In this document: piece by piece, positions 10,813-21,595 of the stretch
Layout of the letters: the number at the start of each line of letters is the position of its first letter
How positions within the stretch are numbered: position 1 is the first letter of the stretch
Origin: Adiantum capillus-veneris
Lineage: Eukaryota; Streptophyta; Polypodiopsida; Polypodiales; Pteridaceae
Length of the DNA stretch: 64,000 nucleotides
Direction: 5' to 3'
NCBI GenBank assembly: GCA_014529385.2
Contig: CM043966.1
Span: forward strand, 36,184,739 to 36,248,738
Position numbers and translations under genes: made by a program
Notes under the pieces: model-generated
What the model was told of the DNA's origin: nothing
The model's database searches: none
Seen by the model: the letters and a program-made list of their open reading frames with translations, nothing else

Positions 10813-12497
10813 TGTCACGAGGACGTGGCAACTGCTAACTTTAGTTGTTGGTTTCTTTCCCATGGGTTTTGTTTTATTTTTGAGACCCTCTTTTTGAAGT
10901 AGCAAACGGTCGGACATTGTATGGCCAATGTGAACGGTAGTTTCACCCGCAGACGAGAACTGGTCGGCACTGGAATTCGTATAGTAAGAGGATGTCTAGG
11001 CTCAGAGCAAGATCATATAGGTCCCCCCGTCGCACTTAGCAAGTTGGTGGATACTAGGAAGTGAACTCAATAAAGGCATAAAGTCAACGTGGGATTACCA
11101 ACAGAAAGTATCCGACAGTTGGGCCACATTGCACTTTGGATGCGGTCCCAATGAGGATAGATGGTCAAAAGACCATTGGGAGCCGGACGGAATCATCTCC
11201 TAAAATTTAGGGAACTGCTATTTTGGGCTATGAAATGTGTTCGTGTCATTACCTCCGGTATGACAAGGGGAACATTTTATTACTCTGCTGCAAAGTCAAC
11301 TGATGCACCAGTTGAGAGATTTTTAAGCAGGAAGCCCAATGCGGAGAAATTGCATGTATGAGTGCCAAGTGGCACTTTTTGGTCAATTTACTAAGTTTGG
11401 GAGAACAGAACTCGTAACTGACTTTTCGGAGCAGTTTTGGAGGTTGTTAACTCTGATTTTCAGCCATTTCTCTCCATTTTTGAGCTTCCCATGAGAGCTC
11501 ATTTTCAGCATTGGAAGGCATCAGATGCGTGTTTGCAGGGCTGTTTTGCTGCGTTTTCAGCGATACGCAGGTTTTGGCAGCCATGGAAATCTTCCCCTTT
11601 TTGCATCTATTTGTTCACAGATGCATTACAGGTCAAGGGCAGAAGAGGGGGCACTCGATTTATGCTGGGAGGATACTTCATTGAGAACCTGTCACACAGG
11701 TTAAGAGCTATGGAGTGCTTTCTTTCCCTCTCATGTACAGTGTGGTACTCGGAGTGATGCCCTGCACACTACACATTGCTCTCTCTCTCCCCTACGTGCA
11801 GTTATGTGATCCCCCGCAAGAGGGCTCTTCATTTGATTGATGTACAGCTGTGTGGGTTCATGCTTTTGTGCTGAGGCAAGAGCCTCCTTGAGCAGGAAGC
11901 TAACTGCTACTCCAAAGCAGGCACCGGTGAGGGTCATAACCTCACCGTACAGGTGCGTTTTCAGCGCTGTGTATGCGCAGAAAATTGACTGTTTTTCAGC
12001 CATACGGATGGCAGAACCTTTGGAAATCGTGTCCCACTGGCAGAGAACAATTCGGGGACTGTTTAGGGGCTGGAAACAGGGCAAAAACCAGTAAATACAG
12101 CGAGCTGAATTGACTGTTTTTGTGCAGGAATCAGAGGGTTTACGCCAGTGCAAGTGAGATCCAACATGGGAGTTGATTTCGCGCAAGTTTTGGTGCTGTT
12201 ATGCTGCCGAAATTTGGCCAAATCAGATGGTATCTAGTGTGATACAGGTAAAGGATTCCCAGGACCTTACTTTGTAATTTTCCCTCTCAGAGAATGAAGA
12301 AATACTGAAAGGGGCGCCAATTTTGGGGCCTACAGGTTGTCGGCGTCTGCTCGGGGCATTCTAGCTTTCGAGCCGTGTGTGTATTCAAGTGGTAATTCCT
12401 GTCGCAGGTTTCCTTTGCACGTTCTGTCTGTGTGTGTCTATAGTAAAGAATTTCGGGTGAAAGCCAAAGCCTACTGCCCCACCACGGGCCGGTTTTA
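10813..12497 (+). repeat. Family B 5' LTR (1.69 kb)
   Basis: Starts TGTCACGAGG and ends GGCCGGTTTTA (other copies end GGTTTCA). The shared block AAGAAATAC...GGGGCGCCAA...GGGGCC lies at 12298-12334. It differs from the 3' copy by few substitutions and small indels; a block of about 17 bp near 14033 is present only in the 3' copy. Confidence 0.88.
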
Positions 12498-12498
12498 A

Positions 12499-12514
12499 TG
12501 TTCCATTGCCGGGA
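12499..12514 (+). promoter_or_regulatory. Probable primer binding site of family B
   Basis: TGTTCCATTGCCGGGA follows the 5' LTR and resembles the TGGCGCC...TTGCCGGGGA site of some plant Gypsy elements. It is degenerate. Confidence 0.5.
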
Positions 12515-12594
12515 TATCAATCACTTTTTCCTCAAAGAGTGAGCCTCGGTTGTTTTGGGTAAAGACACAGAGTACAGGAACGCGGGATTACACT

Positions 12595-13190
12595 ATGGTC
12601 GACAAAGGGAAGGGCATTATGTTAGAGGGTTCCTCTTCACAGGACAGACAGGAAATTCCGCATGTTCGCCCTGCCAAAAAGTGGTCAAATTAGGGCTGAT
12701 TTTCTGTTGCGTTTTTAGGGTTTGCAAGTATGAACCAAGATGAGATAGGGAGAGGTCTCACGGTGGTAGATTGGCCACTTGATCTCCTGCGGGAGTGATG
12801 TGGGTCTGCCAAGTGACACGCTGCTTGCCGATTCTCTGAGGCGATTGCTTGGATTCTTTGACGCATCGGTAAATCATCTTGAAATTTGAGCTGCTTGGTC
12901 ATGGGTGGTACATCAGGTTGTGGAATTATGTTCGTTTGTAGAGGCAAGAGCCTTTTGTACACGTAAAAGTTAAGGGACAAGTTGCAAGATGCTATGTGGT
13001 GAAGTTCAAGAACTATCCACCTATGGATGCAAAGTGGATGGAAGAGCATGAACTGTCAGAGTCACCAAATGTATTGCAGCTTTACCTTGAGGCCTTTGGG
13101 TTACAGCCTACGTATGCCCCAACCCAATGTCTGCAAAGGAAGGGTAATGATAGAGCTAGCACATCAAATGTACATATGAATTCAGTGTAA
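12595..13190 (+). pseudogene. Deleted gag-pol of the family B element
   Basis: A short frame starts MVDKGKGIMLEGSSSQD at 12595 and is lost near 12680. At 12996-13190 the sequence encodes VKFKNYPPMDAKWMEE and a C-terminal tail, clearly like the chromodomain ends of the pol genes at 18108-18225 and 27120-27256. The region between has no recognisable domain. This looks like a large internal deletion that left only the two ends of the coding region. Confidence 0.75.
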
Positions 13191-13336
13191 TAGATGGAAA
13201 TGACAAAAGTATGAAGGTCTCATTAAGTCATTTGTATCTATGTGTTACTACCTTTCTTGCGGATACATGCGATGATAAAAACACAAGATCATCAGTGGCA
13301 TGTATGTATGGTATGCAATCGAGGACGTTTGCGATT

Positions 13337-13350
13337 TCAAGAGGGGGGTA
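13337..13350 (+). promoter_or_regulatory. Polypurine tract of family B
   Basis: TTCAAGAGGGGGGTA lies directly before the 3' LTR. The same tract precedes family C LTRs at 18784 and 51353. Confidence 0.8.
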
Positions 13351-15061
13351 TGTCACGAGGACGCGCCAGTTCTAACTTTAGTTGTTGGTTTCTTTCATGG
13401 GTTTTGTTTTATTTTTGAGACCCTCTTTTTGAAGTAGCAAAACGGTCGGACATTGTATGGCCAATGTGAACGGTAGTTTCATCTGCAGACGAGAACTGGT
13501 CGGCACTGGAATTCGTATAGTAAGAGGATGTCTAGGCTTAGAGCAAGATCATATAGGTTCCCCCGTCGCACTTAGCAAGTTGGTGAATACTAGGAAGTGA
13601 ACTCAATAAAGGCATAAAGTCAAGGTGGGATTACCAACAGAAAGTATCCGACCGTTGGGCCACATTGCACTTTTGGATGCGGTCCCAATGAGGATAGATG
13701 GTCAAAAGACCATTGGGAGCCGGACGGAATCATCTCCTAAAATTTAGGGAACTGCTATTTTGGGCTATGAAATGTGTTCGCGTCATTACCTCCGGTATGA
13801 CAAGGGGAACATTTTATTACTCTGCTACAAAGTCAACTGATGCACCAGTTGAGAGATTTTTAAGCAGGAAGCCCAATGCGGAGAAATTGCATGTATGAGT
13901 GCCAAGTGGCACTTTTTGGTCAATTTACCAAGTTTGGGAGAACAGAACTCGTAACTGACTTTTTGGAGCAGTTTTGGAGGCTGTTAACTCTGATTTTCAG
14001 ACATTTCTCTCCATTTTTTAGCTTCCCATGACTTTGCCTAGGCCCAAGGAGCTCATTTTCAGCATTGGAAGGCATCAGATGCGTGTTTGCAGGGCTGTTT
14101 TGCTGCGTTTTCAGCGATACGCAGGTTTTGGTAGCCATGGAAATCTTCCCCTTTTTGCATCTATTTGTTCACAGATGCATTACAGGTCAAGGGAAGAAGA
14201 GGGGGCGCTCCATTTATGCTGGGAGGATACTTCATTGAGAACCTGCCACACAGGTTAAGAGCTATGGAGTGCTTTCTTTCCCTCTCATGTACAGTGTGGT
14301 ACTCGGAGTGATGCCCTGCACACTACACATTGCTCTCTCTCTCCCCTACGTGTAGTTATGTGATCCCCCACAAGAGGGCTCTTCATTTGACTGATGTACA
14401 GCTGTGTGGGTTCATGCTTTTGTGCTGAGGCAAGAGCCTCCTTGAGCAGGAACATGGGTAGCTAACTGCTACTCCAAAGCAGGCATCGGTGAGGGTCATA
14501 ACCTCACCGTATAGGTGCGTTTTCAGCGCTGTGTATGCGCAGAAAATTGACTGTTTTTCAGCCATACGGATGCTAGAACCCTTGGGAATCGTGTCCCACT
14601 GGCAGAGAACAATTCGGGGACTGTTTAGGGGCTGGAAACAGGGCAAAAACCAGTAAATACAACGAGCTGAATTGACTGTTTTTGTGCAGGAATCAGAAGG
14701 TTTACGCCAATGCAAGTGAGATCCAACATGGGAGTTGATTTTGCGCAAGTTTTGGTGCTGTTATGCTGCCGATATTTGGCCAAATCAGGTAGTATCTAGT
14801 GTGATACAGGTAAAGGATTCCCAGGACCTTACTTTGTAATTTTCCCTCTCAAAGAATAAAGAAATACTGAAAGGGGTGCCAATTTTGGGGCCTACAGGTT
14901 GTCGGCGTCTGCTCGGGGCATTCTAGCTTCCGAGCCGTGTGTGTATTCAAGTGGTAATTCCCGTCGCAGGTTTCCTTTGCACGTTCTCTCTGTATGTGTG
15001 TCTATAGTAAAGAATTTCGGGTGAAAGCCAAAGCCTATTGCCCCACCACGGGCCGGTTTCA
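13351..15061 (+). repeat. Family B 3' LTR (1.71 kb)
   Basis: Starts TGTCACGAGG and ends GGCCGGTTTCA. Close match to 10813-12497. A polyadenylation-like AATAAA (14857) directly precedes the shared block. Confidence 0.9.
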
Positions 15062-15329
15062 GGTACCACATGGCGTGGGACCTGAACCGAATTAAATGAA
15101 TGAAAGTAGAAACTTTGCCGTTTTTGGGGCAAAGTGAAGGATTAGGAAGCTCTTTTGGAGGAGCCAAGGCCAATTTCTTTTCACTTGGAATTGGCGGCTC
15201 GATTTGGAAGTACGCCCGACAGGTTGAGGCCACAGGGGGAGGTAGTTCGAGTGGCACCCGGACGGGATGTTGCCATTACGCCGAGCATTGGCAAACGTCG
15301 TTTGCAATGACAGGGGTGTTCAGGGCACG

Positions 15330-18226
15330 CGAGTGACGTTCTACTCTGAATCCCTTGGTACCACAAGAACTACGCCGTGGTTGACTACCGGGCCGAGAAA
15401 GCGACTTTGACAAATGAAGGGCTCAGAGATTGTACTTGATGAACTTCAGTTTCTTTACTCATTCTTTTGGGAGAGAACTGAACGATGGATAAAGGTCAAA
15501 TATGTTTTGACCTGAACGATGGATAAAGGTCGAATATGTTTAGGCCTGAAGATCATACCATTGATCTGATACCTGGAAGCACACCACCGAACCGGCCACC
15601 TTACCGTATGAGCCAAGCACAGAATGAAGAGATTATGAACCAAATGAAAGACCTCTTGGAAAAGGGTCTTGTCCAGCCTAGTACTTCACCGTATTGCTCT
15701 CCAGTGTTGTTGGTTTTGAAGAAAGACGGATCTTGGAGAATGTGCATCGATTATAGAGCTCTCAACAAAATCACCATCAAGAACAGATTTTCGATTCCTA
15801 GGATCGATGATATACTCGACAGACTACAGGGATCCTCGTGCTTTAGCAGGATTGATTTGAAGAGTGGATATCATCAGATCAGAATTGCGCTGGGAGATGT
15901 CTACAAGACAGCTTTTCGGACGACTTTTGGGTTATTTGAGTTTTTGGTGATGCCTTTTGGCTTAACCAATGCTCCTGCGACATTTAACCGGATGATGGAC
16001 ATGATTTTTCGAGAGTACAGGCTATTTGTTGGCACTTTCTTTGACGATATCATTGTTTTCTCCAAGAATGAGGCAGAACACAGAGATCATCTGCTTCAGA
16101 GATACACTTTTTGGGACACATTGTCTCAGCAGCAGGAGTGCAAATGGATCCGGCCAAGATAGACACTATCCGTGATTGGCCCGATTTGAAGAATGTCCAT
16201 GAAGTTAGAAGCTTCTTGGGATTGTGTTCGTACTACAGGCGGTTCATTTGAAAGTTTGCAGAGGTTGCTTCCCCTTTGCATATCTTGACACAGAAAGGAG
16301 TCCCTTTCTCGTGGGGATCCACAGAGGTGACTGCCTTTCAGACATTGAAAGAGAAATTGACTACGCGACCAGTTTTGACTTTGCCGGACTTGCAGAAGTC
16401 ATTTGAAGTATATTGTGATGCTTGTGGTCGTAGTCTCGGTGCGGTCTTAATGCAAGAAGGCCATGTCATTGCTTACGAGAGCCGATTGTTCTCAAGGCCG
16501 GAATTGACAGCACAGATTTACGAAAAAGAGCTTTTGGCGGTCATCGATGCTCGTACTCGGTGGCGGCATTACCTACTAGGACCGGCTTTTAGTGTCTTTA
16601 CAGACCATCAGAGTTTGCGCTACTTCTTGTCACAGAAGCAGCTTTCGGAAAAGCAGATGCGGTGGGCGAACATATTGTCATAGTTTCACTTCCAGATTGT
16701 CCATGTGCAGGGACAGAAGAATGTGGTGGCAGATGCTTCGTCTCGGAAGCCGTTGGTTTTGGCTATTTCCGCGATACATCATAGGAGCTTCGAGGATACG
16801 GTCGACCAGTATGCCACAGATACAGGTTTTGGAGACGTTTTCACACGGATACGGGATGGGGAGACAGTAGTGGGATGTTCCATTCGGGATGGCTACTTGA
16901 TGAGAAAAACCATGTTGTGCGTTACGCAGCCGTTGAGGGAAAAGGTTATGTCTGAATGCCACTGTCCACCTTTTACGGGTCACCGTTGCATTGCTACCAC
17001 CATGAAAGGGGTAGAGAGATACTTCGTTTGGCCGAGACTCAAGAAGGATGTGGAAGAGTTTGTGCGCAGTTGCTTAGTATGCCAAAAGGTCAAGTTTGAC
17101 AGGCATAAAGCACAGAGATTGTTACAGCCTTTTACCCATACCCACCCTCCCCCGGGAAAGTATTGCAATGGATTTCATTTTTGATCTCCCGAGAACACTG
17201 AGTGGTCACGATGGTATTTGGACTGTTATTGACAGATTTAGCAAACAGGCTCATTTCATTCCGGTGAAGAAAACAGTCAAGCCGGATCACTTAGCGAGAC
17301 TGTTCGTGGCCCAGATTTTCAGATTACATAGCATGCCTGAGACGATTGTCTCCGACAGAGACCCCATATTTACGAGTTTGTTTTGGAAGGCAATTTGGGA
17401 GAACATTGGCACGCGGTTTCAAGTTCTCGTCATTGTTCCACCCGCAGACTGACGAGCAATCTGAGATTGCCAATTCAGTGGTTTTGATTTATTGAAGTCT
17501 TGTATCTCGGATCAGAAGACTCATTGGGAAAAGTACTTAGCTTTGGTGGAATTTGCCTACAATATCACAATACACTCTTCGACTGGGAAGGCGCCATTTG
17601 AGATTGTTGAAAGTGCTGCGAAGGTTCCACCCTTCCTAAGCACGAAAGATAAGATTTTTGAGATGAATATACGCGAGACTTAGATACGGCTTTTGCCAAG
17701 GTTTGCAAGACTTTGCAGAAATCTCAAGAACGATAGAAAAAGGCAGCGGATCGCCATCGTCGTGACTAGAAATTGGAGGAGGATGATTGGGTGCTCTTAT
17801 GTTTTGAGGAGGCCTGCCTGAGAAAGAAAAAGGGAAAGGAGAGGGTTTTTCCAAAGCTTAGTACGCGATACTACGGACCTTTTCAGATCACTGAAAAGAT
17901 AAATGATGTCTCCTTCCGACTGAAACTGCCTGATACTTGGAGGATTCATAATGCATTTCATGTGAATCTCTTGAAACTTTTTATAGGTGATGTGCCTGAT
18001 GATGGGGAGCCTGATGAGCAACCCGAAGTGGAAGAAAACGAGGAGATCCTTGTTCCTGAACAGATTTAGGCACATAAGGATTCGAAGAATAAGGGTAAAG
18101 TCCGAAGGCGGTTCTTGGTTAAGTTCAAGAGCTATCTTGCATTGGATGCGAAGTGGATGGAGGAGGAGGACCTAGCAGATACTCCTTAGATTGTGAAACT
18201 TTACCTCGATGCTTTTGGTTTAGCAT
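15330..18226 (+). pseudogene. Chromovirus (Ty3/Gypsy) protease-RT-RNase H-integrase, broken
   Basis: Domains in order: end of the protease (15333-15425, WYHKNYAVVDYRAEK); reverse transcriptase (15540-16160) with [17 protein letters not shown] and the active-site box FFDDIIVFS; RNase H (about 16400-16760) with FEVYCDACG and TDHQSLRYFL; integrase H2C2 (16960-17090, ending CLVCQKVK); integrase core with MDFIFDLPR and SDRDP (17165-17450); chromodomain (18108-18225, VKFKSYLALDAKWMEEE). There are many stops and shifts (16162, 16681, 17184, 17452, 17683, 18067, 18187), so no working enzyme could be made. The element's gag lies before the B insertion at 9707-10796 and its 3' LTR at 18784. Confidence 0.93.
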
Positions 18227-18783
18227 AGTCTACTCCAAATGGAACCCAAAATTCAGCTTGGCCGGAGATTTGGTGCAGTGGGATGCACAAGAGGGGAGTC
18301 ACTCCGCTCCTTTGCCAACAGATGCCTTGATTTTGATACTAAAGTCACTGATGTCTCTTCGAGCTTCAGGGATACTGAGAGCTGACAGTATTCTGCTAGA
18401 TGACTTTATGAAATGGAATTCTTGATTATGATACTGATTTGTTCTTGACTTCTTTTACGTGCAAGAACTGATAGACGAAATGACAGCAGCAGTTTGGTCA
18501 GACATGGTTGCAATAGGGGTTAGTCAATCGGACATTGATGAGGTCCCGATTGGATCTAGATGCGATTGCTAGCTACATTGCCGATAAATCATGGTCTAAG
18601 ATCCGAATGAATGATTGAATGTCCTGTGATGTCGTGTGATGTGACTGTCGATTGGTACATGTGCTAGATGTGTGTTCCTACTACGTAGGTACTAACAGTC
18701 AGTGTTTGCTAAGACGGTTTATGGCTTCTGTCTCTTTTGCAGGCGTAATCGAGGGCGATTACAATGCTTTCAAGAGGGGGGTA
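18226..18783 (+). other. Family C 3' untranslated region, hairpin and polypurine tract
   Basis: Non-coding. The last 250 bp match the sequence before the family-C LTR at 51353 and, on the minus strand, that beside the LTR at 30895. It contains the perfect hairpin GTAATCG-AGGG-CGATTAC at 18745-18762 and ends with the purine tract TTCAAGAGGGGGGTA next to the LTR. Confidence 0.8.
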
Positions 18784-19482
18784 TGTCACAAAGTGATGAC
18801 GTGTCTGCCCGAGAGTATGCGGGAAACCCTAGCCCTGACTGCTGCTGAAAACCCTAATTCTGGAAACCCTAACCCTAAAACTTGCAAACCCTAAAATTTG
18901 CCAAAACCCCTAAAAACAGAAGAAACCCTAACCCTAACCCCAACCCTAAAAGGAGAGCATGTTGAAATCCTGGAAAAAGCGCTGAGCATGATGATGTGGC
19001 ACTGTATGGCCCTGCCCGCTTTTTGCGGCGGAAATTATGGAAAATAAGGGCCAGCTTTTGGCGGCAGCTTTTCAAATTTGCTCTACGCAAGAGAGAGAAA
19101 GAGACTGCTTTATTTGAAAACCAAAAGAGAGCTTGAGAGAGAGGAGCTTTTGGCTATTATCTTTTTTTATGCTTTTGATCTGAAGCTTTTGGGGCTCTGC
19201 TTCTGGCATCCCTTGTAAACAATAAATAAGCGGTTTGGGCTCACTCTGAAGAGCATCTGGACGCAGATTCTGAGTGGAACCCTAACCGCTCTCTTGTACT
19301 TTGAACATTGATTAATACATAAAGAAATACCGAAAAGGGACGCCAGTCTTTGGGGCCAATATCTCTAGGCATTGAACTCTACCGGGCCAATGCAAATCTA
19401 TTGTGATCTGTGAATTGTTTTGAAGTGGTTATTTGGTGCTGTCGTGATTGATTCTTGACTTGGAGTGTCCAAGTCTATTACA
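18784..19482 (+). repeat. Family C 3' LTR (699 bp)
   Basis: Starts TGTCACAAAGTG and ends GTCCAAGTCTATTACA. The other C LTRs are 51353-51892 and 30895-31391. The shared block lies at 19321-19361. This copy is longer because of a telomere-like insert at 18830-18950. It is the 3' end of the C element; the 5' LTR was lost at the junction near 9706. Confidence 0.85.
18830..18950 (+). repeat. Telomere-like AAACCCTA cluster
   Basis: About seven AAACCCTA or CCCTAA units, partly tandem, within 120 bp of the LTR. The other two C LTRs lack them. They match the plant telomere unit and the telo-box of plant promoters. Confidence 0.85.
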
Positions 19483-20229
19483 TTTTACTCCCGGGTGGAG
19501 AAGTGAGAAATATTGTTTTGGTATTGTTTGAACCTCGGAACGACGCAGGCCGATGCCTGGGGAACGTTTTGTTGTATGTTTGAAAACCTCGGAACGATGC
19601 AGGCCGATGCCTGGGGAGCGTTCCTTTGTATGCTAGAAAACCTCCGAACGACGCAGGCTGATGCCTGGGGAGCGTTTGGTTGTATGCTTGAACCTCCAAG
19701 CGACGCAGACTGCGGTCTGGGGAGCGTTTGGTTGTACAGTCCTCTGAGCTCATGGCCCGGACCTTTTTAGGTTGTTTGCGGGGGGAGTGGTGAGGTAGTC
19801 GTTGAGTAGCTTCATACGGCAGACCGTTTGTCTCGGGGGAGTGCTCAGCGGCGATGTTTCTTGTGTCTTGTAACATGCATATGTGAGCATTTGTGTTGCA
19901 TTGTGATGTGCCAACCATTGAATATTCCTAATTGGATGGTATTGCCTGGGTATGTAATTTTAGTGCATAAAGACACCCGTGGAAGATCAATGCGGTCTGG
20001 GTGTGATGGCTAATTTTACTACGCCGGAATATCAAGAGTTCCGATCTGGACGAAAGGAGAAGCCAACTCCTTGATCAAAGAGCCGAAAGGAGAAGCCAAC
20101 TCCTTGATCAAAAGAGTCGAAAGAAGAGGCAAACTCCTTCACAAAAAAAAGAGCAAACTGATTGTCCCTCGGAAATTTTTGAGCTAACTTGAGTTGTTTT
20201 GTAGATATGTTTCTTTCAAGAAGGGGGGA
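19483..20229 (+). other. Family A 3' untranslated region with polypurine tract
   Basis: Non-coding, matched in reverse complement by 32832-33540 of the second family-A element. It holds a 54-bp tandem repeat (19531-19740) and ends TTTCTTTCAAGAAGGGGGGA next to the 3' LTR. The hairpin seen before the tract in the other A copy is absent here. Confidence 0.8.
19531..19740 (+). repeat. 54-bp minisatellite, about four units
   Basis: Units read ACCTCGGAACGA...CAGGCCGATGCCTG...GGGAGCGTT. Most units carry a small inverted repeat, CAGGC-NGAT-GCCTG. A related array lies in the other A element at 33313-33490. Confidence 0.88.
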
Positions 20230-20349
20230 TGTCACAAACTGTTGACGTGTCAAGCCCTGAAGAATAGAGCCAACTTGTAGATCTCGGCCAAGGGGTCTCA
20301 ACCCTAGAAGAAGCAGCATAAGAAGCAGAAGCAACAGAAGGAGGAGAAG
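20230..20349 (+). repeat. Family A 3' LTR, first piece
   Basis: Starts TGTCACAAACTGTTGACG and is cut at 20349 by the family-D element; it resumes at 28564. The AGAAG at 20345-20349 is the D target duplication. Confidence 0.88.
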
Positions 20350-21525
20350 TGTTGCTAATTGGACTATTTTCTTATTTTTAATGATTAATTTCTTTTTATG
20401 AAATTAGGATATTTTAATGTGTACACTAAGAACTGTTAAAAGATTGTAGCTACAAGAAATGCCATCAGGAACGGACAACTCTGATGTGTCATTTGATGGG
20501 TGACGGTAAACATCGCGAAGGAGTTTCCGTAAGTTCGGTTGAAAGGGCCGGGTTACGAGTGCCTCTGATGCGTCACATGAAGGGTGACAGGTGCATCAGT
20601 AAGGAGGCATCCTGTAGGCTAAGGAGGAAATCCGAACTGAGTAAGAAAATACGCGTAAGAACGCAAGCACAAGAATAAAGTTGGGTTCAATGAAGCTTTT
20701 TACGAAAAGCAGGAACAATCGCGGGAAGGCAGACGCTTTCCCGCGAGGAATCTATGTTTTCATTGCATTCGTGCATGTGGTTGCATCCAGGGACGCCTGG
20801 GAAGTGTTGTGAAATGCATTGGTTTTAACTTATAAGGTTTTATTGAGTTTTTGGGCAGGTTCAGACCAATTTTAAAATATGCCGGCCGCCCACAAAAAAA
20901 CGGCCGCGATCTCTACGCGAGCAGTTATTCGTGCCGTGGCCAGGGAGCTATAAAAGCACCACATGCCCTCACTCAAAGGGGGTACCAACGTCAACAAGAG
21001 AAGACTCTGCCGCCGCAAGAGATCGCGAGACTACGAAGCACGGAAGTCGCTTTTTCCCACGCAAGAGTGACAGGTATCTATTGTGGATTCGCCATACGAA
21101 TTGTTGTCGCGTGTTTGTGTGGTTTGTTTTGCAGGAATCTCCCGTCTTATGGGAAGGCCCTTCACAGGAAGTACGGCTTCACGCCTAAGTCACTTACGGG
21201 AAAGTACGGCTTCACGCCTAAGTCCCTTACGGGAAAGCACGGCTTCGCGCCTAAGTCCCTTACGGGAAGGAACGGCCTTGTGCCCAAGCCCTTTACGGGA
21301 AAGCACGACCTTCGAGTCTAAGATTACAGAACGGAGGGGTTTCCTCGGGTTCTCGTGCTTGTATAAGAATTCTCCCTGAATAAAAGAATACTCTTAACGG
21401 GGGGGGGGGACCAGCCCATCTTCTGGTCCCCAATACTGTGTCGATCTTCTCCCTTCTCTCATGTTTGCAAAGTATTATAATTTTCAGATTTTCTAAGTGC
21501 TCGTGTACGCTTCCGTTTTGTGACA
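20350..21525 (+). repeat. Family D 5' LTR (1176 bp)
   Basis: Shorter than its partner by about 119 bp: one fewer 33-bp unit in the array at 21165-21310, and about 86 bp missing near 20880. Contains AATAAAAG at 21379, a possible poly(A) signal, and a G-run near 21401. Confidence 0.93.
21165..21310 (+). repeat. 33-bp tandem repeat in family D 5' LTR
   Basis: Units of the form CTTACGGGAAAGTACGGC followed by TTCACGCCTAAGTCC, four to five copies. The 33-bp period keeps frames open, so apparent proteins of repeated 11-residue units are by-products. Confidence 0.9.
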
Positions 21526-21526
21526 G

Positions 21527-21538
21527 TGGTATCAGAGC
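21527..21538 (+). promoter_or_regulatory. Primer binding site of family D
   Basis: TGGTATCAGAGC, a perfect plant tRNA-Met site, one base after the LTR. Confidence 0.95.
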
Positions 21539-21595
21539 TCGGACTCCTCTCTTTCTCTGCAAAGAAGGACGATTTCGGGAAGAACGGGAAGAACC

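Larger units (their letters stand above)
10813..15061 (+). mobile_element. Family B LTR element, internally deleted
   Basis: Two long LTRs (10813-12497 and 13351-15061) that look nearly identical by eye enclose only 853 bp. The interior keeps a site resembling the TTGCCGGG type of primer site, a short gag start, the last part of a chromodomain and a purine tract. Gag, protease, RT and integrase are gone, so it could move only with help. It sits between gag and protease of the family-C element. The flanks share GGTA, a shorter repeat than the 5 bp seen for other B copies. Confidence 0.88.

Noticed and set aside
11161-11361. 66-codon frame repeated at 13698-13898 as a conserved small protein
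   Set aside because: Its conservation is explained by the two nearly identical family-B LTRs; the other B LTRs do not keep the frame.
20851-21321. 156-codon frame with 11-residue repeats in the D LTR (also 27969-28418)
   Set aside because: Several overlapping frames are open because the 33-bp repeat is a multiple of three; it lies inside an LTR.
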